64,000 nt of DNA from Sulfurimonas sp. (GCF_029027405.1 NZ_CP093396.1:930001-994000); one strand, 5' to 3'; shown: positions 45,381-55,420, counted from the stretch's first letter. Numbers and translations: made by a program. The notes: generated by a model not told the origin, from the sequence alone.

Positions 45381-46064
45381 TTACCTAACAGCACCTATCT
45401 CTTCATTTAGTAAATATTCATAAAGGTATTTTTCTTCATAAAACTTTATATGTAATCTCCAATTATCTCTACTTGGAGTGTCATTTGTTCTTTCAGGTTT
45501 TACATAGTATTCAAATATTTTTTTCTCTTTATCAAATAGAATTGCATCTTCCCAGTATGTTTCATTGTACTCTTTTAAGATAGGTATTAGTTCTCCATAC
45601 ATATTTATAGCATTTCCACAATTTTCTTTTTTATTTATAAAAACAAGCTTTTCTCCAAATCTAAAACCTTTTTCTTTTTTCTCTTTTGGAGCTAACTCTT
45701 TTGTGGATAATAGGAGTCTTTGTTTAAACTCTTCAAAGCTATTCATAGGTTTTAACATTAGTTGCATTGCTTTATATATGTCTTCTGAAGAAGTATCATC
45801 AAAAGGGTATTCATGTTTTAGGTTTTTTGGAAGTAGTTCTGGGTTAGCTCGGTATTTTTTTAGGAAAAGGAGGAGAGAAGAAAATCCAATTGCTTTATAA
45901 GCAACTTTTTTTAATCCTCCAAGTTCATTTTTATACAACTTATCATCATCGTATTTACCTTCAATGGGTCTTAAGATATACAAATATTTATCAGGTTCAT
46001 TTGGCAATTTTTTAACTATATCAATATCATTAATATCACAATTATATTTTTTTGATAAACTCAT
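45381..46064 (-). CDS. cdiI: Putative immunity protein for the CdiA-like toxin
   Basis: A 227-residue cytoplasmic protein without signal peptide, rich in Lys, Glu and Tyr; GGLKKVAYKAIGFSSLLLFL is its most hydrophobic stretch, and KLVFINKKENCGNAINMYGE is in the middle. No family recognised. It overlaps the stop of the cdiA-like gene by one base (TAATG), the standard position of a CdiI. Its role in neutralising the toxin is inferred only from position and size. Confidence 0.65.
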   Translation of the reverse strand: MSLSKKYNCDINDIDIVKKLPNEPDKYLYILRPIEGKYDDDKLYKNELGGLKKVAYKAIGFSSLLLFLKKYRANPELLPKNLKHEYPFDDTSSEDIYKAMQLMLKPMNSFEEFKQRLLLSTKELAPKEKKEKGFRFGEKLVFINKKENCGNAINMYGELIPILKEYNETYWEDAILFDKEKKIFEYYVKPERTNDTPSRDNWRLHIKFYEEKYLYEYLLNEEIGAVR

Positions 46065-49000
46065 TATTTATATTCTCCAATCAATTTTATCTTAGATTTT
46101 ATTCCTTCATCTATATTCTCTTTAGCCATATCAGAAACACTCTCATCAAACTTATACTGAACTCCACCGCCTGGTTGGTCAAACCAAGGAGTTACCAAAC
46201 TCTGTTTTGCTGGCATATCTTCTAAAACTTCTATTTTATATGCCACATAATCATCTTTTTTTCCTGGGAGTGACAAACTTTCCCAATTTTCACCTGCTTT
46301 AGTTGTATATGTTCCTCTTGTGTCGTTCTCCAAATTATATTTATTATCATAACGTTTCAAAGAATCTTTTCTAACATAACGAATAAGTATATCCCCTTTT
46401 TGCAAATTAGTATCTTTTATTGTTCCAGGAATTGCATCTAAATCTTTAGTGTTATCTGGATATATATAGTGTTCATTTGCATCTTTAAAATTAGTTTTTT
46501 TTGCTAATGTTTGTGCTTTTGTAATTTGTAATTTTTTACTTATTTGTACAGAGCTTTTAACAAGAGATTTAACACCTGCTTTACCTACAGCAGTAACTCC
46601 ACCAATACTAACTAGTCCTTCAGCTACTTTCTCAGAAGCTAGTAATCCTTGTACAGTTGAAGCTGTTTTATCATCATATAGTTCGTTTATTCTATTTGAT
46701 GTTTTATCGTCTGTAGTATTTGAATACAAATCTTTAGTAGAATCAACAACATCTTTTCCAAATTCAACTACATCATCAAGAGTATTAGAAGCTAATTCTT
46801 TGGAGTCCTTGTATATCTCTTCTTTAGATGTATCGTTGATATAATCTTTTGTGCTTTCATAAGCCTGTTTTGCTATTTCAGGTGAGTTTTTAACTGCTTC
46901 AACAATTTCTTTACCTGTTTGTATAGCTCTATCTTTAGCATCGTCTACATACAAGTCTTTTAGTGATTCTTTATTTGTTTTTTCTACATTATCTTTATAA
47001 AAATTCTTAAGATTTTCATACTCACTAGATGACAAGTCTTTTATATCTTTTTCCCCATTTGTAGAACCATCTTTAAACTCTTGCTGATTTTTTACAGCAA
47101 ATAAACCATCAGAATTTTCTTTTAAAAATTTCTGAGCTTCTTTATCTGTTTTACCTAACACTAAAGACCAAGCTTTATCTGTACTTCGCATAGCCTCTTG
47201 CGCTAGTTCATGCTCCGCACCCTGTATCTCTTGTGCTGTTGGATTTGTTTTATTGTACTTTTGTTGTGCGTAGGATTTTGCTTTTGTTTTTATAAAGTCT
47301 ATTTCTTTGCTCTTTAGTTGCCTATGAGCACCTTTACCTTTATCTAGCGTTTGGTAATGTTTTGTGTTTGTTGCTATAGTATTACTATGTTTTTTTAGAT
47401 TTGCATTAACTTGGTTATAGCTTGTATTATTTATTGAGTTACCTGTTGTTTTTGAGTATTGATTATCTAGCAGGTCTTGTCCTAAGTCACCAAAGTTTTT
47501 AGAGTACTCATCTCTATTAGTTTTATAGCTATCTGTTTTTACTACACCTGCATCTCTTTGCAAGTCTGCTACATCTGATGTTTCATTTAGAGTAGTATTT
47601 GCCATATCTCCCATATTAGTATGATTATTTGTAGCTAAATGAATAGCACCGTCTTCTTGTGAAGTAAATCCTTTATTACTAGAATCCAATATTAGTTTTA
47701 ATTTTGCTGGTGTTATTCCCATCTCTTTTGCTATATATATATGTAGTTGTTGTTGAGCTTTTTGAACTTCTTCATCAGATGCATCTGGATTTAGTAATAT
47801 ATCTCTAGCTTTTTCATTTTTTGGGTCATTTACAAACTTTTTTGTTCCTTTTTGTAAGTCTAGTTTATTTTTTAAGTTTTGTAGTAAAGATGTTTCTCCA
47901 TCTCCTCTACCTATCCCTGTTAATGATACGGAATCTTTTGTGACTACATCAGCAATAGATTGACCTGCTAAAAGACTTATAGTTATGTCTTCTGCTATCT
48001 TATTTCTACCATCCTCACTCAAGAGCCTAGTATCAAGTTCACCCTTAAGACCTTTATGAGAACTTATATTATAAATATCTACTTCATTATTACTTGCATC
48101 TCTATTTAGCATTTTTGTATCTGAGTCTTCTTTATTTGCTATTTGAATGTTTCCCTTTCCTAGGGTTGCTAAGGTTTTTGTTTTTGAGTTGGTTCTATCG
48201 CTAGAGTAGTCTAGTGATACAGTGCTTACTCCATCTATCTCTGTTGTCCCACCTTCTATACCTTTGTTTATATCTTGAGAATTACTTGAAGTTATTCCTG
48301 TTTGTATTCCTACAGACATACTTTTAGAGTTATAAGTGTTGTTAAGGCTAGATGCTAGAAGAGTTTTTGTTTTTAGGTTTAGGTTTGAGTTGTCATTTCC
48401 TTGTGCATCTTGTGCCGATATAGTTGCACCTCTAAGTTTAGTTTGCTCTTGTGTGGTTATATCTACCTTGTTTCCACTTATGCTTGTAAGTATTGTTTGT
48501 TTAGCTTTAGAAGAAGCATTTGATTGGTTTACTCCTATAGAGTTTATTCCACTTGAACCAAATCCTGCACTTATACCTACAGAGTTTTCTCTTGTTCTAC
48601 TTGTGTCTTGTACAGATGCTACTTCTAAGTTTTTAGTCTTAAGAGTTAGAGTGTCTTTTGCTTTTACCTCTGCACCTTTTATAGTTGTTTTTTCTTTAGT
48701 GTTTATGTTTATGTTGTTTGCTTGAAGGTTTGAGTTTGTTTGAGTTGCTTGTTCATTTGTAGTCTCTGAGTTATCTACACTACCGCTCATACTAAAGCCT
48801 GAACTTCCTATGCTTATGTTTAGGTGTTGGTGTTGTGTGTCTTTGCTTTTATCATAGTTGTCTTTAGATGCTAGTATATCTGTTGAAGTGGCATCTATGT
48901 TTATATCATTTGTTGCTTGTAGAGTACTTCCTTGTACTGTTGCTTTATTTTTTGCTCTTAGTGTTATGTTCTTAGCCATTACACCAGAAGCTATGCTTTT

Positions 49001-52000
49001 TTGAGCATATTCTTCTAGTTGTGTTTCTATAGCATCTATATCTAGTTCTATAGAAGCACTAAGTGCTGTACCCAATGTCTTTGAAGCAGCAGTTGCTGTT
49101 TTTGATATTTGAGATAATAGGGCTGTGTTTTTTGTGGCGAAGGTAACTATTGATAATGCTATATTTGCTTTATAGTATTTATCATCTTCTTTTAAGTCAT
49201 CTAGTAGTTCTTTAAACTCTTCTACATCTGCTAGTTCTATAAAGCCTGTTTTATTTTTATAGTCTTGTTTTACTTTAGCAAATAAACCCTCTTGTCTTTT
49301 TACTTCATCTTTGTACTTATCATAGTTACCTTTTGCGGTGTCTATTGTCTTTTTTGCTTCTTGAACTGCCAATATTGCTTTATGAAGTGCAACATATTCT
49401 GTTTTTACTACAACCTTAGCTACTGCTACTCCATGTATCTCATCTGATTTTATTTTACTTGTTTCTTTAGTTTCTTTTATTGTTATGTCTTCACTTGCAG
49501 TGAGGACTACATCTTCTTTAGCTTTTAGGTTTGAGCCTTCTAATAGTATGCTTTTTTCACTTGTTAGGTCTATGTTCTTATCTGAGGAAACATTTGACTT
49601 TTTAGCTGTTATATCTGTTGTTGTCTTTTTTATCTTATCTATAGTTGCTCGACCTAGTTCTATTTCTAGTTGTTCATTTTTTAGTTCTATATTTGGTATA
49701 CCTTCACCACGAATATGTATGTTTAGGTTATCTACTGAAGTTGTGCTTGTGTTTTTAGCGGCTGCTATTTTTAGCTCACCGTCTGTTTGCATAGTAGTGC
49801 TTCCACCACTACTTAAATCACTTCCTATGATATTTGTATCATTTTTACTTTTTATAAGTAAATCTGAACCAGATACTATAGTAGAACCTTTAGCCTTTGA
49901 GAGGTCTTCTTGTTCATCTTTTAGAGTCAGGTCTATCTCAGTTTCTAGTCCTTTATCTGATGTTATTTTTAGCTCTACATATCCACTTGTTTCTTTATAG
50001 CTGTGCTTGTCTTTATCATAGGCTGCGACTATATTTACATTGTTAGCTGCATCTAGGGTTGTAGTTCCTCCTGAAGCTAGGTTTGAACCTTTTATATTTA
50101 TGTCACCACTGTTTGCTTTTAAAGATAAGTCTTCATCTGCTTTTATGTTTGAAGCTACATTGTTTATAGAGTTAGTTCGTTCCTGTGTTTTAGAGTAAGA
50201 AGCTTTTATGTTTATGATATCATCATCATCTCCCCCTGCATTTGCCAGACCAAGTGTGGCCATATTTAAAGCTAGATTACCAATCCCTTCTAGGGCTTGG
50301 TTAAATGATAAAGAGATTTTTTCATGTTGTTCCCATGTTTTATGTTCTTCTTTAGCTGTTTGTATGTTTATGTCATTGGCATCTATATCTATACTTTTTT
50401 TAGCCTCTAAGTTAGAGCCTTGTATATTTGTAGTGTTTGATTTTAGAGTGATGTTTGAAGCTTTTAGGTTTGAAGACTCAGCTGTTTTATCATATGCGCC
50501 AATATTATCCATACTGCTACTAAAGAGATCACCACCGCTAAACATACTTGTTTTTATGGTTTTAGTATCTTTATAGTCTATGTTGTAACCAGCTTTTATA
50601 TTTATATCTTTTGCACTATCTAAGGCAAGTGTTTCTTTAGCATTTAGGTTTGAACCAACTACGGATATATTATCTTTAGTAGTTGTTAGTTTTACATTAG
50701 TTGCATTTAGAGTAGATGCTATGTTTTTAGAAGTTGCTTTTTTAGTTATTGTTTGGCTTGAGGAGAAGAATCCTTTTGAGGACTCTTTACTTTCTGTATA
50801 TGTTGTGTTGTTAACAGCTATGATATCTATCTTCGCAGCTTTTACATTTAAGTCATTAGTTGCGTTTAGGTTTGAGCCTTTTACGCTTGTCGTATCTTTA
50901 GAGTTTATGTTTATATTTTTAGCATTTATGTTTGAGGCTAAGTGGGTTGTAGACTTTTCTTTTATGTAGTTATCCGAATTTCCACCTGAAAAATCTTTTT
51001 TATCTACAGTTGTTGTTATATTTACATTGGTAGCATCTAGGTTTATGTCGTTTGTTGCTTGTAGTTTACTTCCCTCTATAGTTATATCTTTTGCTGCTTT
51101 TATGTTTAGAGTGCTTGAGGCTTGGATATTTGAAGTATTACCGATAAGAACTTTATTATCTTTACCGCCAAACTTACCATAAGACACATTCTTAGCGTAT
51201 CGTTTATTTATAATAGAACCATCTGTAGATGCTAGGTCTATATTTTTAGCTTTTATAGTGGCACTTATATTTGATATATCATTTGTAGCTTGTAGAGTTA
51301 TATCTTCATTTGCTTTTATATTTCCATCTATATTTGTAATCCTATCTGATGCCTCTATATTTAAACTTTTTCCAGCTTCAAGTCTTCCTGAATTTTTAAG
51401 AGTTGCTACTTTTAAGTTTAGACTATCTCCTGCAATTATTTGAGAACCTTCTAGTCTAAACTTATTTACATTTGCTATATAAACAACTGGAACAAGTACT
51501 TTTTCTCCTTGTACTACTTGTTCCTCCATCCAGACTATATCTTGTGTAAGTGCATTTATTTGAGCTTTACTTAGAGATATTCCTGGGATTAGTTCTAGTG
51601 ACTTACTTGCTTGTATCGCATTGTCCATCAGGTATTTAAATTGGTCGTTATCGTTTTTAATAGCACTACTTAAAAACCTTCTTCCAGTTTGTTTAAATAT
51701 ACTATCTCTTACAAGAGTGTTTTCATAAAAAGCATCTCCTATCTTTTTACTTGTTGCTTGTGAGTCGTAGTTAATATGACTCATCATGTAGTCACTGCTT
51801 ATGAAGTTTTTGTAAATAGCAAACTCAGGATTTGTTTCTATAAGAAATTTAGATTTAGGATTTTTGTTTTTTACAAATAGACCATAATTATCTGTTGGGA
51901 TAGTGATAATAGGAGTGTTGTTCTTTGAGTTTTTGTAGGTTATGCTGTCCCCATCTTTACTTACTGTTGTTGAGCTTGTGATGACTTGATTAGATTTAAT

Positions 52001-53836
52001 ATTAGAATTATTTAAGTTAGTTACATCACCAGTTATATCTTTCCCTGCTTGAATAGTTGAAGAAATATTTTTAATAACTGTTACTGTTTTAGAAACATCT
52101 GTTCCTATATATTTAAAACGATATCCATGTTGATAACAAGCACCTGCAACGCTACCTTTACAATATTTATTTTTTCTAAACATAGCAATACTTTTTGTAG
52201 TAACTTCTGCTATTTGTATTTCTTGATTATCTATAACAGTGCTTGATAAGTATATATCTCCATTTGCTGCTATTAAAGAGTATTTATTTGTAATATTATC
52301 TGCATATATATTTATATCTTTACCTGAGTTTATAGCTGAAGCTTTAGATTCACCTTTAAAATCAACTTTATCTACTCTTATATTTATTATATTCTTACAC
52401 CAACTCCCACAAGGGACTGTTGTTGTATCATTTGAAATATTTACTCCATTTATAACACTCTGGTCTGAAGCTCTATAATATCCTGTTAAGATTGGCACAT
52501 CTGCAATATTTTCTAAAGATTCTGAGTGTACATCTATATTCCCATTTAAAGTAAGTATATTTGCCTTATAGTTTTTTACTAAGTCTGTTTTATTATTTGA
52601 GTCATCTTTTGCTATTTTTAGATTATTTACAGCAAATATATTTGCGTCTTCATTGTTTAAAAGAGTATCTTTAGTATAAAGAAACATATCATTTCCACTA
52701 AATATAGTTCTATTGTTAGTTAAATTATCAGAAGTTATGGTTAAATCGTTTGAGCTGTTTATGAGAGCATCGTTAGTTACTTTTTTTGCTTTTATAGTAA
52801 TATTTTCACCAGCTGATAAGCCAGTAATGTTATTATTTGTTGTGTCTTCTGTTGTGTCTTCTGTTGTGTCTTCTGTTGTGTCTTTTGTTGTGTCTTTTGT
52901 TGTGTCTTTTGTTGTGTCTTCTAATGTAGCTATTATATTTATCTCTGAGTCTTTAGCATCTATATTGATATCTGTTTTTGCTTTTAGGTTTTGTAAGTTT
53001 ATATCTCCATCATTTGTAATAGTTATCTTACCCGTAGATGCCAAGACTTCAGGGGGTAGGTTCACTCCTAAACCTTTATCTGTTCCTACAAGAGAGATTC
53101 TATTTGCGTACATTCCACCTAGTGTAGATGAATCTAGGAGAAGGGCTACTTCATTAGAGTTTGTAGAAGATATGATTTGATTAGTATTAGCATCTATACT
53201 ATTTTTACCAAGTTTAATTTCTAAGTTTTTTGCATGTATATCAGCATTTAGTTTTAGAAAGTGAGTATATATATAAGTAGAGTCTGAACCCATAGCATCT
53301 AGTCCATCTTCATCTATACTTATATCTCCCCCAAGTATGTTAAAAGATTCTAAATTTCCTCTGTTGATGATAGGGGTTCCTGTACTAAGAGTAACACTAG
53401 AGGTATTTATAAATCCTGCTCCATTTATACTAAGTCCATTTGGATTAGCTATGACAAGGTCTGCTCTTTGTCCTGCTACTTCTGTATAACCATTAAGCCT
53501 AGTTCTTGAACTACTTGTTACTTCATTTAGTATTACTTTTGCATTTGAAGTTAGGTTTTTATTACCAAATATAAAACCACCTAGTTGAGTATTTACAGTT
53601 GTATCTCTGGAGTTATTTAGGATAAGACCTTTTTTTTCTACATTGTACTCTCTAAACTTATTGTGAGAAAGTCCTGATGCATTAGGATTTGCTATATTTA
53701 CTATAGGTACATCATTTCTTGCTTTTTCAAGTGTGGTGTTTGTAGTTCCATCTGTTTGGATAGAAGCAGCGTGTAGTGGTGAAAAGATTAAAGTGTATGA
53801 GATTAGTAGTGATATGCTTTGGGTTGGTTTTTTCAT
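46064..53836 (-). CDS. cdiA: CdiA-like contact-dependent inhibition exoprotein with TNT-like toxin tail
   Basis: A 2590-residue two-partner-secretion exoprotein. After a signal peptide (MKKPTQSISLLISYTLIFSP) comes the TPS domain with the NPNG motif (NPNGLSINGAGFINTSSV), then a long filament of haemagglutinin-type repeats (GSNLNATNDLNVKA, GSNLKAKEDVVLTA and many others), a helical region, a pretoxin part and a C-terminal toxin. The final 145 residues (46064-46501) contain GDILIRYV, TRGTYTT, LSLPGKKDDYVAYKIE and PWFDQPGGGVQYKF, the pattern of the TNT (DUF4237) NAD+ glycohydrolase fold. The TpsB gene is just upstream and a likely immunity gene follows. The usual YHxY histidine is not obvious (YVAY here). 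Confidence 0.82.
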   Translation of the reverse strand: MKKPTQSISLLISYTLIFSPLHAASIQTDGTTNTTLEKARNDVPIVNIANPNASGLSHNKFREYNVEKKGLILNNSRDTTVNTQLGGFIFGNKNLTSNAKVILNEVTSSSRTRLNGYTEVAGQRADLVIANPNGLSINGAGFINTSSVTLSTGTPIINRGNLESFNILGGDISIDEDGLDAMGSDSTYIYTHFLKLNADIHAKNLEIKLGKNSIDANTNQIISSTNSNEVALLLDSSTLGGMYANRISLVGTDKGLGVNLPPEVLASTGKITITNDGDINLQNLKAKTDINIDAKDSEINIIATLEDTTKDTTKDTTKDTTEDTTEDTTEDTTNNNITGLSAGENITIKAKKVTNDALINSSNDLTITSDNLTNNRTIFSGNDMFLYTKDTLLNNEDANIFAVNNLKIAKDDSNNKTDLVKNYKANILTLNGNIDVHSESLENIADVPILTGYYRASDQSVINGVNISNDTTTVPCGSWCKNIINIRVDKVDFKGESKASAINSGKDINIYADNITNKYSLIAANGDIYLSSTVIDNQEIQIAEVTTKSIAMFRKNKYCKGSVAGACYQHGYRFKYIGTDVSKTVTVIKNISSTIQAGKDITGDVTNLNNSNIKSNQVITSSTTVSKDGDSITYKNSKNNTPIITIPTDNYGLFVKNKNPKSKFLIETNPEFAIYKNFISSDYMMSHINYDSQATSKKIGDAFYENTLVRDSIFKQTGRRFLSSAIKNDNDQFKYLMDNAIQASKSLELIPGISLSKAQINALTQDIVWMEEQVVQGEKVLVPVVYIANVNKFRLEGSQIIAGDSLNLKVATLKNSGRLEAGKSLNIEASDRITNIDGNIKANEDITLQATNDISNISATIKAKNIDLASTDGSIINKRYAKNVSYGKFGGKDNKVLIGNTSNIQASSTLNIKAAKDITIEGSKLQATNDINLDATNVNITTTVDKKDFSGGNSDNYIKEKSTTHLASNINAKNININSKDTTSVKGSNLNATNDLNVKAAKIDIIAVNNTTYTESKESSKGFFSSSQTITKKATSKNIASTLNATNVKLTTTKDNISVVGSNLNAKETLALDSAKDINIKAGYNIDYKDTKTIKTSMFSGGDLFSSSMDNIGAYDKTAESSNLKASNITLKSNTTNIQGSNLEAKKSIDIDANDINIQTAKEEHKTWEQHEKISLSFNQALEGIGNLALNMATLGLANAGGDDDDIINIKASYSKTQERTNSINNVASNIKADEDLSLKANSGDINIKGSNLASGGTTTLDAANNVNIVAAYDKDKHSYKETSGYVELKITSDKGLETEIDLTLKDEQEDLSKAKGSTIVSGSDLLIKSKNDTNIIGSDLSSGGSTTMQTDGELKIAAAKNTSTTSVDNLNIHIRGEGIPNIELKNEQLEIELGRATIDKIKKTTTDITAKKSNVSSDKNIDLTSEKSILLEGSNLKAKEDVVLTASEDITIKETKETSKIKSDEIHGVAVAKVVVKTEYVALHKAILAVQEAKKTIDTAKGNYDKYKDEVKRQEGLFAKVKQDYKNKTGFIELADVEEFKELLDDLKEDDKYYKANIALSIVTFATKNTALLSQISKTATAASKTLGTALSASIELDIDAIETQLEEYAQKSIASGVMAKNITLRAKNKATVQGSTLQATNDINIDATSTDILASKDNYDKSKDTQHQHLNISIGSSGFSMSGSVDNSETTNEQATQTNSNLQANNININTKEKTTIKGAEVKAKDTLTLKTKNLEVASVQDTSRTRENSVGISAGFGSSGINSIGVNQSNASSKAKQTILTSISGNKVDITTQEQTKLRGATISAQDAQGNDNSNLNLKTKTLLASSLNNTYNSKSMSVGIQTGITSSNSQDINKGIEGGTTEIDGVSTVSLDYSSDRTNSKTKTLATLGKGNIQIANKEDSDTKMLNRDASNNEVDIYNISSHKGLKGELDTRLLSEDGRNKIAEDITISLLAGQSIADVVTKDSVSLTGIGRGDGETSLLQNLKNKLDLQKGTKKFVNDPKNEKARDILLNPDASDEEVQKAQQQLHIYIAKEMGITPAKLKLILDSSNKGFTSQEDGAIHLATNNHTNMGDMANTTLNETSDVADLQRDAGVVKTDSYKTNRDEYSKNFGDLGQDLLDNQYSKTTGNSINNTSYNQVNANLKKHSNTIATNTKHYQTLDKGKGAHRQLKSKEIDFIKTKAKSYAQQKYNKTNPTAQEIQGAEHELAQEAMRSTDKAWSLVLGKTDKEAQKFLKENSDGLFAVKNQQEFKDGSTNGEKDIKDLSSSEYENLKNFYKDNVEKTNKESLKDLYVDDAKDRAIQTGKEIVEAVKNSPEIAKQAYESTKDYINDTSKEEIYKDSKELASNTLDDVVEFGKDVVDSTKDLYSNTTDDKTSNRINELYDDKTASTVQGLLASEKVAEGLVSIGGVTAVGKAGVKSLVKSSVQISKKLQITKAQTLAKKTNFKDANEHYIYPDNTKDLDAIPGTIKDTNLQKGDILIRYVRKDSLKRYDNKYNLENDTRGTYTTKAGENWESLSLPGKKDDYVAYKIEVLEDMPAKQSLVTPWFDQPGGGVQYKFDESVSDMAKENIDEGIKSKIKLIGEYK
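48880..49362 (-). repeat. 483-bp duplicated segment, copy 2 (inside cdiA)
   Basis: Gap-free partner of 44731-45213. Within the cdiA-like gene it encodes the helical block (about residues 1490-1650) inserted between haemagglutinin repeats. It continues leftward into the 31 bases also found at 43355-43385, so the old copy covered both. Confidence 0.85.
52838..52921 (-). repeat. 12-bp tandem repeat inside cdiA
   Basis: Seven copies of a 12-base unit (TGTTGTGTCTTC or TGTTGTGTCTTT on the plus strand) encode a run of Asp-Thr-Thr-Lys then Asp-Thr-Thr-Glu near residues 305-333. Because the unit is a multiple of three, copy number can change without breaking the frame. Confidence 0.85.
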
Positions 53837-53844
53837 TTGTTTTC

Positions 53845-55380
53845 CTAAAATCTTAGTGTTAAGTTGTACTTAAAGAGTGTTTCTAGTTTTAAATTTGGAA
53901 CTTTCTTGACAGCTCTACTCCAAGTAAAGTCTGTATTTATTTTTTTTGACTCAGTTTTAAATCCTATTGCGGCACCTATTAACTTGCCACAAGCTAGGTT
54001 ATTATTGTCTCTACATTCCACATAACCATAATCAAGCCCGATAAAAGGTGAAATAGTTTGTACATAATCAGGATAGAAATCTGGGCGGAATGTTTTAAGC
54101 AAATCATTTTTAAAGTAAAAGCCACTATCTCCATAGTAAGAGGAAGAGTAACCTCTTACAGTATAGTAACTTCCAACTCTTAGCTTGTTGTTATCGTAAA
54201 GATAGTCCCCAGAATATTGTAGATGAAGATTTGAGTTTATTTGGTAAGTGTTCTCAGGAAAAAAGTAATATAAGTCTGTACTAAGTGTATGTTTTGAGAA
54301 TTGAAGTTTTTCTTTTTCATTACCTGTAAGGTAGTTGTCCTTTCTAGCCCCAAACCAGTCAGTACCCCTAAAACTGTATGTATTTATAAGTTGTCCCCAG
54401 TTTTGGATATAGGTGTGTGTAAAATCAACTTGTGCAAGAGTTGTTTTATAACTTGAGACTTCTATAAGCTCATCAGAAAAATAATTTTTAGTATTTTTAT
54501 GTCCTAAAGATAGTGCAAGTTTTAACTTATTGTTTTTATTTCTAAAAATAAGTTTACTTACTTTAAGAGTAAAACCGACAGTATTACCATCAGAAATATA
54601 AGTGTCATTTAGACCTAAAACACTTTGTGAGTATAAAAAATCATACCAAATATACTCCATCAAATAACTCCCTAGTGCAAAAGAGTAGTTTAACTCTTTA
54701 CCTGAAGAACTTTGATAGTCTTGTTGAATACGGCTACCGTTATATGTGAACTTTAAAATATCGTTAATATTAAAAGGATTATCTATTGATATGTTTGCTG
54801 TTAGGTATGGATTGTCATCAACCAGATTTTTCTCTCCTGTAACACCTATTTCTACATGGTATGGAGTTGTTTCTTTAATTTTTATGATAACTATACTTGA
54901 ACTTTGTTTTTTATCTGGTTTTATCTCAAACTTAGCATCTGTTGAGGGAACTCTATTTATCATTTCTAAAAAAGTTTCTAAATCTCTTAAATTTAAAAGC
55001 TTCCCTTTTTCAAAGATAAAAGCTGTTTTTATTTTAGCATTTGAACTGCTTGTATTAGCATCTACTATATCTTCAATTATACCTTTTGAAACATATATTT
55101 TTATCTCTCCATCAAGTATGTTTTGAGGTGGTAAATATGGCTTAGTTGTTATATATCCATGGTCAAGATAATATTTGGAAGTGGTGTTTAGAACATTTTT
55201 TATCATACTAGCATCTATGCATTTACCAATATGACTTTTAAAGAGTTTATTTTTAGTTTCTACATCTAAAATTTCTTTTTCTTCTATATTTATCGTTTTT
55301 AGTTTTATGCACTCCATAGAATAAGAATTAATTACTAAAGCAAATAAGAAATAAAAATAAAAAGTAAATTTAAAATGCAC
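53845..55380 (-). CDS. cdiB: TpsB/CdiB outer-membrane transporter
   Basis: A 511-residue FhaC/ShlB-type protein exporting the CdiA-like partner. It has a signal peptide (to about residue 21), POTRA-type domains (about 25-180, with TPYHVEIGVTGEKNL at the transition) and a C-terminal 16-strand beta barrel including RVGSYYTVRGYSSS (the conserved VRGY motif of the L6 loop) and the terminal aromatic FKYNLTLRF. Translation starts at GTG (55380) with AGGAG eight bases upstream. The stop lies eight bases before the cdiA start. Confidence 0.9.
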   Translation of the reverse strand: MHFKFTFYFYFLFALVINSYSMECIKLKTINIEEKEILDVETKNKLFKSHIGKCIDASMIKNVLNTTSKYYLDHGYITTKPYLPPQNILDGEIKIYVSKGIIEDIVDANTSSSNAKIKTAFIFEKGKLLNLRDLETFLEMINRVPSTDAKFEIKPDKKQSSSIVIIKIKETTPYHVEIGVTGEKNLVDDNPYLTANISIDNPFNINDILKFTYNGSRIQQDYQSSSGKELNYSFALGSYLMEYIWYDFLYSQSVLGLNDTYISDGNTVGFTLKVSKLIFRNKNNKLKLALSLGHKNTKNYFSDELIEVSSYKTTLAQVDFTHTYIQNWGQLINTYSFRGTDWFGARKDNYLTGNEKEKLQFSKHTLSTDLYYFFPENTYQINSNLHLQYSGDYLYDNNKLRVGSYYTVRGYSSSYYGDSGFYFKNDLLKTFRPDFYPDYVQTISPFIGLDYGYVECRDNNNLACGKLIGAAIGFKTESKKINTDFTWSRAVKKVPNLKLETLFKYNLTLRF

Positions 55381-55399
55381 TTTTGTGACTCCTGTTTAT

Positions 55400-55420
55400 A
55401 ACTAAATATTATATTTAGTT
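55400..55420. promoter_or_regulatory. Perfect palindrome upstream of cdiB
   Basis: AACTAAATA (55400-55408) and TATTTAGTT (55412-55420) form a nine-pair inverted repeat with a three-base centre, 20-40 bases before the cdiB GTG and 16 bases after the pgpA stop. It has no T-run on the minus strand, so it may be an operator or mRNA leader hairpin for the CDI operon rather than a terminator. Confidence 0.4.

Noticed and set aside
46064..53836. Several plus-strand ORFs of 60-170 codons inside the exoprotein gene
   Set aside because: They are antisense shadows of a repetitive gene, hydrophobic and low in complexity, without ribosome sites or family motifs.
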